A stretch of DNA of 64,000 nucleotides from positions 124,001 through 188,000 of the forward strand of contig JAUZOL010000001.1 of NCBI GenBank assembly GCA_030706455.1, given 5' to 3'. Numbering within the stretch: the stretch's first letter is position 1; every line of letters begins with the position of its first letter. Origin of the DNA: Bacteroidota bacterium (lineage in GTDB: Bacteria; Bacteroidota; Bacteroidia; Bacteroidales; Paludibacteraceae). The position numbers were made by a program, and so were the translations under genes. The notes beneath the pieces were generated by a model that was given only the letters and a program-made list of their open reading frames with translations, had not been told where the DNA came from and did no database searches. Positions 17,855 to 27,835 of this stretch are shown piece after piece.

Positions 17855-20800
17855 TGGAAATATCAGAACTTTACTATCAGCTACTTCTCTCTCTCATAGT
17901 TGAAGAATACAAAGCAGAACTCACAAGTGCGAAACCCGGCCATTGCATGAAAATAACGGGTCTCTCTATGCGTGAACTAAATCCTTTATGCAGTCAAATT
18001 CGTGTCTTGGAAGGTGAGCTTCAAACCTATATTTTGTCTGACGATATGCAGGGGGATGAATACATTAGTGCCAACAAATTAATTGAATTACGAAATAATG
18101 ACGAGTTTCCATTATTGGTACTGATTCCTTCGAACAGTCGAACTTCTACTGAAGACTCCTATGGGAATGCGACATTCAAGAATCTTGCAATAGAGCATTT
18201 GGACACAAAACTATTAAGTGTTTTAAAAGCTGAAATTCCGATTGAGATAAAACCAATCGTAAATGAAATTTTCGATTATCTGAAAATTCAGAATCTCAGA
18301 CAGGCTCAATATCTGCAATATCTGTTATTCCTGAAACTAAACAATTGGAAAAAAGTAGCTATCGGGGATGGATTAGCCACCTTTGCGATCTTACCCGATG
18401 ACAAAATCAGTACAGATATCAATCAGCTCAGACAACGATTACTTTATAATCTAAGATGTGTAGATATATTAAGCGACTTCTCTAAACCAATCCCTGACAG
18501 GATTAAAGATTTACCGGTTGAACCGAATTCAATCCAAAATCGCTTAACTTATTTGCTAAGAACTGAAAATCAAATAAAAAGTAAAGGAGATATCTGTCAG
18601 GCAGTATTGACAAAATATCCTGATTTAAACTTCAGCAACTGGTCAGTACCTGACTTCGACACGCCACACGACCTGCATGTTTTTGTTGATAAAATAAGCT
18701 CGAATGAAATCAGAACACAGGATGGTGACTTTACCTTGACCATTCCACGCGACAAAACAGTAAAAGTAAAAATACGGATCTCTACTAAACCGGCTCCCAA
18801 GGACTTCAAAGAGCTAAAGTCATTTAGAATTGTATTAATGGCTATCGATGGATGGTATCCTGTATTTGATGTAAAGAAAACAAAAGTTACGGAAAATGCC
18901 CGTAATTATAGGGATATCACCATGGAGTTCTCTGAAACAATGGTGGAAGAAGGTTCTTACTTTTTCCGTGTCTTTGCCGAAGATGAAAATGGGGGTATTT
19001 TAAACACACAGGATAATTATGCTCTTCCTGAATTTGAAGATTTGTGGAATTTGCAAAAAAAACAGAACCCGGATCTTTCTCATGAGGACTTTGAAAGTTT
19101 AAATCTGGCCAAAAGAACAAATGATTCGGAGGACTTCTATATTAACTTTGGTGAAATACCTGAAGGTGGAGAAGTAGAACCGCACCGAAAAGACAAGCTC
19201 GATAATGTTCTACAGGCTTATTTCAGATTCCGGATTGAGCAACTTCGAAACAACAATGAATTATTAATACCCGAACCAATTGACAACACGGCAGTCTGGC
19301 TCAAAGGTACTGATTTAGGACTTGTAAACACCTTTCATATAAAATATGCGACAAATCACAATTACCAGATTAATATATCCGGTAAGCTTCGGAAACTACA
19401 GAGCTGCTTTCTAAAACATGCGGGTGAAATTGGGAATGTTGATGTAAGACTCAGTAGCAATCCTACCGACAACGATTTTCAATCATTGAGGTTCAATAAA
19501 TTCCTGGATGATGAAATAATTGATAAGAATTTAATTTCAGTTAGAAAAGAATTGTTTGAATTAATCGCGCAATCTACTCCGGATAACGCTGGCGTAATTG
19601 AAACTTTCGATATATTTAATCATATTGATCTGATTCGAAAATACATTGTCCTGTATGATAAATGGACAAAATCCATAATGAAGGCAGTGGATGCTGATGA
19701 ATTGCAAACGACTGATTTTCATAAAACATTATCTGGCTTACAAAATCTTGAAATCATTTCAGTGAAAACAGAAATGCCCGATGGACAGACAGTGTATCTG
19801 AAATTGGTTTCCCCCCTTCACCCCCTACGCTTGGCGTGGTTTGTAAATCTTTTCGACTTGTATTCAAACTGGGAAGAAGAAACTAGAACTACATATCCTC
19901 AATACAAAACAGTTTGGTATAAGAACCTTGAAAACTTGTTTTTAGGTGACTTATTACCTGAAATTGCGCTTCCTGTTTTGACGGATTCCAGTGTATCTGA
20001 ATACTTTCAGTATGTAGGTGAATTATCCTATGGCTGGGGCCTTTACACTAAACCGCTACAAAAAAGTAATGATGCTTTTTCTTCAATCTCCCGCCAAATA
20101 AAAATTTATTTGGCGTCATTGCTCAACATTAGCAATGAATATCGAATTGATACGGATGTGAATCAAACATTGGTGAGTCGGCACATTCAGAATTATCTTA
20201 CTCAACACCCTTATATCAATAAATTAGTTGTCAATTTATTCAATGCCGGTGATGCTTATGTTTTTGCAAATGCCCTGGTTGATATTGAACGATTACCGGA
20301 ATTCAAATCAATTAAGTATGAGGTAAGGTTATTTGCAGATGAAAAAATCATAGTTCCGGGAGAAGCTTTTCGCAATTTGATAAATCCGGAAAGTAATATC
20401 TCTGAAGATGCTGAAGCTTTTTCTCAAGCTTCTGGTAATCGCTTATTCCCTAAATTGCGTTTCTCTATTAATAGTGTAGCTGATTTTATTCAAAATCCCA
20501 ACGATTATTTTTCGCATATTGCTTTTATGATTAGTCCATTTCCGGTTAAAACAACCTTAGCCCGTCCGGAAGAAAGCAAACAATCATTTTATTTCAATGG
20601 ATTGATTAATCAAAGTGTGATTAGCGTTGTTCAAAAGTCGGATTCTATTGTTTGGAATAAATACTTCTCGGAAAATCCTGTTGTGAATAGTGTAAATGAT
20701 TTTTGTAACGTAGGGATTTCATTATTCTCAAATTTTCAGGTATTTGTGGCAAACTCCTTATCAACGAACAGGGAGAAATCCATACCGGCTACAAAATTGG

Positions 20801-23295
20801 AATTGAATGAGTCTGATAAAGTGCTATTGTCTTTTATCCACGATACCTCCGACTGGGTAATTACTTTCGATAAAAATTTAGGCCCCGAAGTCTATGATTT
20901 ACCGGGGGCTGAAGGTGAAATTCCATTTCTGTTGGATTATGTTCCGGGGCAGGAAATCTCGGGCATTTCCTCCTATCTGACTACCCGTCCTACTTCTGAA
21001 ATTATTGGACTGATTGGCCCTCATTTTGAAGAATTCGGAATTGATCTTAGAAATGATTCGGCCAAACTTAAAATATTGTTGGAAGATATCCGCTCAATAA
21101 GCAGCTCATTAATCATGCAGTTCAACTCCACCAACAACAAAGCTTTTGAGGTGTTGGGAATGGCATTTACCAAGCGCGTATTAGAAAAGAAGAATATCCT
21201 GGAAGATTCGTTTCTGATTCCAATTGATCTTCATAAAGAGTTGTTTACAAACACCCCTAATGAAAATAGGGAAAGAGCAGATATCTTATTAGTAAAAATA
21301 AATCCTCAAACGATGGATATTTGCTTCACTGTGATTGAAGTGAAGTGTCGCACCTATCTTTCAGATAATGATCGTATAGAGTTGATGGAGAAAATGCAAA
21401 ATCAAATTGATAATACAATTGAATCATTGAGCTTTCATTTTGACAGGTCTCTTTCTCCAAATAATGATAGATTAGATCGCGAGTTGAAAAACCTGCAATT
21501 AAAATCCTTACTCGAATTTTACATTAATCGGGCTGCAAGATATAATCATTTATCTCAGGGTGTATATGACGCATATTTGGAGTGTATGGATAATCTTCAA
21601 TATGGTTATAACCTGAAGTTTAAAAAACTGGGGATAATCTTCGACTACTCTGCAGTACAACGGCATAAAAAAGAAGTATTGGACAATGAATCTACGTTCT
21701 TTACCTTTGGTAAAAACTTAATTGGAGATATTCTTGATCCGGATTCAGACTTAAATACACGTAGATTGGAACATGTGAAGGATGAAGAACAATTGATTGC
21801 TTTCTTTGGTGAGCCGGTCAAATTGCCGGCAAAGCCTAAAGTAACAAATACTTCGGCTGTTTATGAACCCATTATTGATTCTTATACAACAACGGTTATT
21901 GACGAAAGTCCTGAAAAAGTGGATAAGGAATCAAATCAATCTGAAGACAATGAATTGGAGGTAGAAAATATACCTGCGGTTGAAATAACTACTGAAGAGG
22001 ATGAATCAGATTTATCCGAAATGGAAGAAGAGAACAAAGAGGAACTTGTATCAGATAGTGTTGTAACCAATATGAATAACGATGAAACTCCGGACTTCGA
22101 TATTATAATTGGTAAAACGTCTTCCTCTGAGCAATTCGGCATTTTGGGTAAGGTGGTTGCAAGCACTAAAACGATTGCACTTGATTTGACAGAAACAAAT
22201 ACAATTAGCCTTTTCGGTGTACAGGGAGGTGGTAAGAGTTATACGATTGGTAGTATCACCGAGATGGTGATTAAACAGTTTGGCAATATCAATAAATTAC
22301 CGGCTCCTTTAGCGGGTGTAATTTTTCATTACAGCGAGAGTATGGATTACGAACCTGAATTCACGTCCATGATTAATCCAAACAATAATATATCAGAATT
22401 GGAAAAACTTAAACGGGAGTATAATGCAAATCCTTCTAGCCTATCTGACGTTGTAATTCTTACCCCCCGGGCAAAAGTAAACGAAAGGCGGGAACAATTC
22501 CCTTCGATTGATATATACCCAATCAGCTTTAATTCGAATGAACTGAGTGTACAGGATTGGATGTTTTTATTAGGTGCTATCGGCAATGATTCAACATACA
22601 TTCGTCAGTTGAAAGCAATCATGAGAAATATCCGGGATAATATTAGCTTGGTTGGTTTACGCAACAATGTCGCAGAATCCACCCTGTTAAGCAATACCCA
22701 ACGTACACTGGCTGAACAACGACTCCAGTTTGCAGACGAATATATTGATGACAACTCACAAATCAGAGAATTGCTTCGCCCGGGAAGATTGATTATAGTT
22801 GATTTACGGGATGAATTTATTGAAAAGGATGAAGCACTTGGTCTGTTTGTGGTAATGCTGAACATTTTCTCTGGGGTGAAAACATTCAACGATACTCCAT
22901 TCAATAAATTCATTGTATTTGATGAAGCACACAAATACATGGACAACAAAGATTTGACCAATAGCATTGTAACCTCAATCAGAGAAATGCGACACAAAGG
23001 AGTATCCATTATGATTGCAAGTCAGGATCCTATAAGTCTGCCAAATGAAATTATTGAATTGAGTTCCATTGTGTTATTGCATAAATTCAATAGTCCGCAA
23101 TGGGTAAAACATATTCAGAAATCGATAACACAGCTGTCACATTTAACCCCACTTGAATTATCAACCTTATCTCCTGGCGAAGGCTATTTGTGGGCTACAA
23201 AATCAACGGATAAAGGAATAACGAATAGACCTGTGAAGATTTCCACACGCCCACGTGTGACAAAACATGGTGGTGAAACCAAGAAAGCAATTTGA
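17854..23295 (+). CDS. Giant HerA/DUF87 ATPase with PD-(D/E)XK-like motif
   Basis: 1813 aa. The N-terminal 1100 residues have no motif I recognise and contain beta-rich stretches. A PD-(D/E)XK-like motif lies near 1145-1165 (ADILLVKI, then FTVIEVKCRTYL). An acidic, low-complexity linker follows at about 1360-1415. The C-terminus is a HerA/FtsK-type ATPase: Walker A FGVQGGGKSYTIGSI near 1454, Walker B FIVFDEAHKYM near 1689 and a sensor IASQDPISLP near 1725. HerA ATPases form hexamers that pump DNA and often work with nucleases. Here translocation and cutting may be joined in one chain. It is a strong candidate for the restriction motor, given the absence of HsdR. Confidence 0.8.
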   Translation: MEISELYYQLLLSLIVEEYKAELTSAKPGHCMKITGLSMRELNPLCSQIRVLEGELQTYILSDDMQGDEYISANKLIELRNNDEFPLLVLIPSNSRTSTEDSYGNATFKNLAIEHLDTKLLSVLKAEIPIEIKPIVNEIFDYLKIQNLRQAQYLQYLLFLKLNNWKKVAIGDGLATFAILPDDKISTDINQLRQRLLYNLRCVDILSDFSKPIPDRIKDLPVEPNSIQNRLTYLLRTENQIKSKGDICQAVLTKYPDLNFSNWSVPDFDTPHDLHVFVDKISSNEIRTQDGDFTLTIPRDKTVKVKIRISTKPAPKDFKELKSFRIVLMAIDGWYPVFDVKKTKVTENARNYRDITMEFSETMVEEGSYFFRVFAEDENGGILNTQDNYALPEFEDLWNLQKKQNPDLSHEDFESLNLAKRTNDSEDFYINFGEIPEGGEVEPHRKDKLDNVLQAYFRFRIEQLRNNNELLIPEPIDNTAVWLKGTDLGLVNTFHIKYATNHNYQINISGKLRKLQSCFLKHAGEIGNVDVRLSSNPTDNDFQSLRFNKFLDDEIIDKNLISVRKELFELIAQSTPDNAGVIETFDIFNHIDLIRKYIVLYDKWTKSIMKAVDADELQTTDFHKTLSGLQNLEIISVKTEMPDGQTVYLKLVSPLHPLRLAWFVNLFDLYSNWEEETRTTYPQYKTVWYKNLENLFLGDLLPEIALPVLTDSSVSEYFQYVGELSYGWGLYTKPLQKSNDAFSSISRQIKIYLASLLNISNEYRIDTDVNQTLVSRHIQNYLTQHPYINKLVVNLFNAGDAYVFANALVDIERLPEFKSIKYEVRLFADEKIIVPGEAFRNLINPESNISEDAEAFSQASGNRLFPKLRFSINSVADFIQNPNDYFSHIAFMISPFPVKTTLARPEESKQSFYFNGLINQSVISVVQKSDSIVWNKYFSENPVVNSVNDFCNVGISLFSNFQVFVANSLSTNREKSIPATKLELNESDKVLLSFIHDTSDWVITFDKNLGPEVYDLPGAEGEIPFLLDYVPGQEISGISSYLTTRPTSEIIGLIGPHFEEFGIDLRNDSAKLKILLEDIRSISSSLIMQFNSTNNKAFEVLGMAFTKRVLEKKNILEDSFLIPIDLHKELFTNTPNENRERADILLVKINPQTMDICFTVIEVKCRTYLSDNDRIELMEKMQNQIDNTIESLSFHFDRSLSPNNDRLDRELKNLQLKSLLEFYINRAARYNHLSQGVYDAYLECMDNLQYGYNLKFKKLGIIFDYSAVQRHKKEVLDNESTFFTFGKNLIGDILDPDSDLNTRRLEHVKDEEQLIAFFGEPVKLPAKPKVTNTSAVYEPIIDSYTTTVIDESPEKVDKESNQSEDNELEVENIPAVEITTEEDESDLSEMEEENKEELVSDSVVTNMNNDETPDFDIIIGKTSSSEQFGILGKVVASTKTIALDLTETNTISLFGVQGGGKSYTIGSITEMVIKQFGNINKLPAPLAGVIFHYSESMDYEPEFTSMINPNNNISELEKLKREYNANPSSLSDVVILTPRAKVNERREQFPSIDIYPISFNSNELSVQDWMFLLGAIGNDSTYIRQLKAIMRNIRDNISLVGLRNNVAESTLLSNTQRTLAEQRLQFADEYIDDNSQIRELLRPGRLIIVDLRDEFIEKDEALGLFVVMLNIFSGVKTFNDTPFNKFIVFDEAHKYMDNKDLTNSIVTSIREMRHKGVSIMIASQDPISLPNEIIELSSIVLLHKFNSPQWVKHIQKSITQLSHLTPLELSTLSPGEGYLWATKSTDKGITNRPVKISTRPRVTKHGGETKKAI

Positions 23296-23297
23296 CA

Positions 23298-23984
23298 ATG
23301 AAAATCTTTTCATACACCTGCAAAGGAATTCGGGAAACCAACGAAGACTACATAAAAAGCGAAATACTTTCGGATAGTATTTCGCTACATATAGTTGCGG
23401 ACGGTATGGGCGGTTACGAGTACGGGGAAGTGGCGTCCCAAACAGCCACAGAAGCCATTTTTCAATTTCTTGCCGAAAGCAACATTCAAGGAGAAATACC
23501 TGCACTCATTCAACAGGCGGTCGAATTTTCCAACAGTCAAATTCTCACGTTGCGAAATCAGTATCATGCCAAATTAGGAACAACCATAGCGGGAGTACTC
23601 ATAATTGACAGCACTGCCTATACCTTTTGGTTAGGAGATGTACAAATACAACATTTCAGAGACAACAAACAGCTTTTCATTTCCGAAAGTCATACTCTTG
23701 TCAATGAAATGAAAAAGAACGGACCCGTCTCAACCAAAGAAATCGAACGCTACAAACACATTGTCACAAAGTCGCTATCCGGCACACCATCAGAATTACA
23801 CCTCCCTGTTGTCGAAATTCAGCTCCAACAAGGAGATTCAATCTGCATTAGCTCTGATGGACTTTATAATTCTGTAAATCCGGCAACTCTTATGTTGAAT
23901 ACTGAAGCAGAAATTATTACCGAACTTGAAACTTCTAGCGTCAATAATCAGGATAACCTATCAATAATTGTACTAAAATACTAA
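23298..23984 (+). CDS. PP2C-family Ser/Thr protein phosphatase
   Basis: 228 aa from ATG 23298; an in-frame TTG lies 6 bp earlier, but the ATG is the better start. PP2C motifs occur in order: NEDY, VADGMGGYEYGEVAS (metal-binding Asp), GTTIAGVLI, WLGDVQIQHF, ISSDGLYNS and NQDNLSIIVL. It removes phosphate from Ser/Thr using two metal ions. It follows the ATPase gene by 2 bp and precedes the next gene by 3 bp. The natural substrate is the kinase encoded upstream or that kinase's targets, giving an on/off switch. This pairing is inferred from the operon. Confidence 0.9.
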   Translation: MKIFSYTCKGIRETNEDYIKSEILSDSISLHIVADGMGGYEYGEVASQTATEAIFQFLAESNIQGEIPALIQQAVEFSNSQILTLRNQYHAKLGTTIAGVLIIDSTAYTFWLGDVQIQHFRDNKQLFISESHTLVNEMKKNGPVSTKEIERYKHIVTKSLSGTPSELHLPVVEIQLQQGDSICISSDGLYNSVNPATLMLNTEAEIITELETSSVNNQDNLSIIVLKY

Positions 23985-23987
23985 ACT

Positions 23988-25601
23988 ATGGGGAAGATTT
24001 TTGAAGATGGGCATCCTATTTTGACGTACGAAGAGTCATTGAGTGAAATTTACTGGACACAATTATCTGAATATTTAAGGGGAAAGTACTCAGATCAGGA
24101 TTTCTCTAACAATGAATTGACCGAAACGATCTTAAAGGATGCTTTCCAATTTTTAGCAGATAAATTTAAAGACATTCTACTCCTTGAAACAAGTATTTCA
24201 TTTTACATGTATGCCTTTTACTTGCATGAAGAATCAATTAATTTGTATTTTAAAACATTGGAAGGTTATAGATTTGTAGGTATTCAGGAAAATGAATTTG
24301 CCCTCTATAGACGAATATTAAAATTAGTTTTAGAACAGGGGTGTGAGATAGATTTAAACTGGGGCACATTAAGTATCAGGGGGGCTAGACGGCAAGAAAT
24401 TGTGCTTCAACACTTAATATACATAGCAACATGGCTTTATGATCTGTCAGATAGAATTGCTAATTGCAAAATGATTGAGAATTGTTATAAAATTGAGATT
24501 GAAGATAATCTATTTACAATTTCGTTGAATAATCATTTTGGATTGATATTTAATACAATTCCCCAACTATTGGAAGGTCAATTTGAAGCTGCCATTTGTG
24601 ATATAAATGCCGGAGAGGATGTGAATAATAAGATTGTTGAATGTTTTGGTTTTGCAATTGGTGATTTTTTTTCTCTTGTAAGAACAATACAAGAACACCA
24701 TAATCCAAGAAACCCTAACATTCAATCAATTGAGCCTTATATTTTACCAATCAACTTAGCTGATTTATATGATAAAGATGTAGAATTAATGAAACTCTTC
24801 TGCAACGGTTTGACTATTAACCGAGCAAACAAGCCTTCTCTTGAAACAACAATATACAAACCAACTGATGAATATCGATATGCATTTAGGCCAATCCTTG
24901 TATATAATATTTGTGGTGAAGAAAGAGCTCTGATTGGGGAAAATAAACTAGAAGAAACATTTCAGATGCTAACAACAAATGCACTACACTGGGAAGGTCT
25001 ACCAAGCGAGTGGCAAATGGTTCCTGAATTTAAACTTTTCATGGATCAAAAGAGTAATAACCATGAGTCTACCTATTTAAACAAAGTAAAAGAACTGGTT
25101 GTGGGCTGTGAGGCAATTGCAGATTATAATGTTGAAGTCTTAAAGAAAAAAAATAATCAAAATTTAAATATCCTTTCAAACCCGGGTGAAATAGACTGTA
25201 TAATTGTAATCCCAAAATATCGAAGAATAATAGTTGCAGATATAAAGTATAACCGATCAAAATATGAAGCTGTTGGTTGGCAAAAAGACTTCTCTAACTT
25301 TAAGAATAAATATGAGCGCAAATTAAAAAAGAAAGTTGATTGGATTCGTGATAATCGCCCTATTTTACAGGAACATTTTGAAGTAAAACTGGGGTTAACG
25401 GATATTTCACTGTTAGATTTTTCTGTAGAGGGTTGTTTCTTAATTAACACCCCCACTTTCTATATGTTTAATGGTGATTTTCGCGCAATAACAATCTTTG
25501 AACTCCCACAATTTTTAAAAGGTTGGTTAGGGACAACAATTATTGATCCAGGTAACAGAGCAAATAGATATGATCACCCATATTTCAAACTAAATGTATA
25601 A
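23988..25601 (+). CDS. Predicted PD-(D/E)XK nuclease protein
   Basis: 537 aa. The N-terminal 330 residues are helical and unassigned. The C-terminal part has a PD-(D/E)XK-like core: a Glu-rich helix, then PGEIDCIIVIP (Asp at about 404) and a strand ending ADIKYNRSKY (D-x-K at about 420). The layout, with a long N-terminal part and a late nuclease core, recalls McrC/DUF2357-type proteins, but no matching McrB GTPase is present. It ends 5 bp before the ATPase gene. It may be the nuclease arm that acts with the HerA protein. Function is inferred from the motif and its position. Confidence 0.65.
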   Translation: MGKIFEDGHPILTYEESLSEIYWTQLSEYLRGKYSDQDFSNNELTETILKDAFQFLADKFKDILLLETSISFYMYAFYLHEESINLYFKTLEGYRFVGIQENEFALYRRILKLVLEQGCEIDLNWGTLSIRGARRQEIVLQHLIYIATWLYDLSDRIANCKMIENCYKIEIEDNLFTISLNNHFGLIFNTIPQLLEGQFEAAICDINAGEDVNNKIVECFGFAIGDFFSLVRTIQEHHNPRNPNIQSIEPYILPINLADLYDKDVELMKLFCNGLTINRANKPSLETTIYKPTDEYRYAFRPILVYNICGEERALIGENKLEETFQMLTTNALHWEGLPSEWQMVPEFKLFMDQKSNNHESTYLNKVKELVVGCEAIADYNVEVLKKKNNQNLNILSNPGEIDCIIVIPKYRRIIVADIKYNRSKYEAVGWQKDFSNFKNKYERKLKKKVDWIRDNRPILQEHFEVKLGLTDISLLDFSVEGCFLINTPTFYMFNGDFRAITIFELPQFLKGWLGTTIIDPGNRANRYDHPYFKLNV

Positions 25602-25606
25602 TATCA

Positions 25607-27835
25607 ATGCAAAATTACAACAACTTTAAATTACTTGCAATAAGGCCACTAAAAGGATGTAACAGAAGATTCTTAAAAAATCTAACGGCAGGTCAGATCT
25701 ATGCCTTATATAATTCCTGTTCATTTTTCAATAAAGATCTTCAACCTATTACAAATTTATTTGATAATATTGAATATATCTCAGAAAATACAACTATACC
25801 TGAGAATCTTTATGACATAAGAACTGCAGACGGGCAGAAATTGAAAATTAATATTTCTGCTATAGCAGGTAAAAATGGGTCTGGAAAAAGTACATTAATT
25901 GAATTTCTATTTGCAACCATATATTTGTTTTCTGTTAGTAATAATATACTTACACCTAACCTGGAGAGTTTAAACAAACATATCGCAAATTTAGAAAGCG
26001 AAACAACAGACTTATCAAGGCAACTATCAAAACTTGCTCAAAAAAAACAAAAGATAGTAAGTCTTTTAAAACAAAAGAATAAAGAAATAAGTGCACAAGT
26101 GCTATTTGATCAATTGAAAGTACAATTTATCACTTATCTAAAACATGAAGAAGAACTAAAACTACGCAAAGATTATATTACAAAAGAAAAAAAAGGAATT
26201 AAGAGAAAAAGAAATGAAATAATCAAATTTGGGAATGAACTTAAAGCTGAAATTTATTTTGAGATAAATAGAGAGTTTTTTTGCATGATTTTAGATTATG
26301 ATGCTGCCTCAGAGAGTCCTGTCAATAAGATTATACGCATTAAACATGTTAATTCAACTGCGAAAGCTATTAAATGTACAGATGATATTAATATCAGATT
26401 ATCGGATTTATCTAAGCATTTCTTCTATACTATTGCTGTAAATTATTCACACTATGCTCTAAACTCATTTTATCTTGGAGACTGGATAAATGCTCTTTTT
26501 CATAAAAACGATGGATATACAACTCCATTAGTTATCAATCCAATGCGCACAAATGGAGATTTTGAAATTAATTCAGAAATTAATTTTGCGAGATACAGAT
26601 TATTGACAAATGTATTGAAAGAAAATATTAGCAGCAAAAAAAGTGATAATAAAGTTTACATTACAGAAAATCAATATATATACAAGGTGAAATTATCTCT
26701 TAATAGGGATAAAGTAAATAAAATACCAAAAATAATTCGGTTTAAAGGAAACCAAATAAGTAGCAATGATGCTCGTTCCTACAACCTTTTCGAAACATTC
26801 ATTAGTGGTTACCTCTCTGATAATGAACAAAGTCTTTTGTTATCAAAGGACTTCCCCTTAAAAGAAATAATTGTTAATTATATACTTCATAAAGTAGAAA
26901 AGATTGCAAGGATTTACCCTTGGTTCGGCAATGGGTATCAATTTAGTGAAAGCACACCATTTATTGAAAATGAAAAGTTCTTCAATTCATTAAAGACTGA
27001 TGGTAGCCATATAACATATAAGCTAAAACAAGCCATTTATTTCTTGAAATATTGTCTCAACTCAAAAGAGGGTGGAGACTTCCATGTAAAAAAGGGACAA
27101 CTCGAAAATAACACTAAAATTCAATTTGAATTTTCATTAGAAGAGTTAATGAGCTGGATGGATTACCCTGCACTACCTGATATTATCAGATTTTTACCAC
27201 CAGCAATATTCGATATTGATTTTGAATTATCGAATGACTTAGGCTCCCAATCCTTATTTAATGAATTAAGCTCAGGTGAACAACAATTAATACATACAAT
27301 TCAATCTGTTATATATCATTTAAATAATTTGCAATCCGCACACCTTGGTGCAAGTCAACGGATTAAATATGAATATGTAAATATCATTTATGATGAGATT
27401 GAACTTTATTTTCACCCTGACTATCAACGTAGATTCATTTCTGATCTATTGAAAGCTATTGGAAGAATTTATATGGAAAAAAACGATAGAATTAAAGCAA
27501 TAAATATTTTACTTCTTACTCATTCTCCTTTTATTCTCTCTGATATTCCAGTGGAAAATATTATGCTCCTCGATTTAGATAAAAAGACCAAACGCTCTAT
27601 TCCAAGGAAAGCTGAATCTCAAACTTTTGCAGCAAATATTAATGAACTTCTGGCTAATAGTTTCTTTTTAAATGGGACTCTAATGGGTAGTTTTGCAGAA
27701 TCAAAAATCAGAACTTTTATTGAAAATATAAAAGAAAAAAGAGAATTTACAGAAGAAGATGAAAAGTTATTAGAAATGGTTGGAGATTCATTTTTAAAAT
27801 CAAGTTTGAAAAATTTCTTAGATTCAGAAAGATGA
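25607..27835 (+). CDS. ABC/SMC-type AAA ATPase (PtuA-like or restriction-associated)
   Basis: 742 aa. Walker A is AIAGKNGSGKSTLIEFLF (about 85-102). A coiled coil spans about 120-215 (ESETTDLSRQLSKLAQKKQK). The ABC signature is NELSSGEQQL near 555, Walker B IIYDEIELYFHP near 596 and the H-loop LLLTHSPFILSD near 643. There is no TOPRIM domain, so it is not OLD. The stop overlaps the start of an HNH nuclease gene by 4 bases, the organisation of Septu PtuAB. I also recall a restriction system-associated AAA ATPase among the MADS genes. The gene is clearly more AT-rich than the upstream operon, which suggests separate acquisition. Confidence 0.83.
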   Translation: MQNYNNFKLLAIRPLKGCNRRFLKNLTAGQIYALYNSCSFFNKDLQPITNLFDNIEYISENTTIPENLYDIRTADGQKLKINISAIAGKNGSGKSTLIEFLFATIYLFSVSNNILTPNLESLNKHIANLESETTDLSRQLSKLAQKKQKIVSLLKQKNKEISAQVLFDQLKVQFITYLKHEEELKLRKDYITKEKKGIKRKRNEIIKFGNELKAEIYFEINREFFCMILDYDAASESPVNKIIRIKHVNSTAKAIKCTDDINIRLSDLSKHFFYTIAVNYSHYALNSFYLGDWINALFHKNDGYTTPLVINPMRTNGDFEINSEINFARYRLLTNVLKENISSKKSDNKVYITENQYIYKVKLSLNRDKVNKIPKIIRFKGNQISSNDARSYNLFETFISGYLSDNEQSLLLSKDFPLKEIIVNYILHKVEKIARIYPWFGNGYQFSESTPFIENEKFFNSLKTDGSHITYKLKQAIYFLKYCLNSKEGGDFHVKKGQLENNTKIQFEFSLEELMSWMDYPALPDIIRFLPPAIFDIDFELSNDLGSQSLFNELSSGEQQLIHTIQSVIYHLNNLQSAHLGASQRIKYEYVNIIYDEIELYFHPDYQRRFISDLLKAIGRIYMEKNDRIKAINILLLTHSPFILSDIPVENIMLLDLDKKTKRSIPRKAESQTFAANINELLANSFFLNGTLMGSFAESKIRTFIENIKEKREFTEEDEKLLEMVGDSFLKSSLKNFLDSER

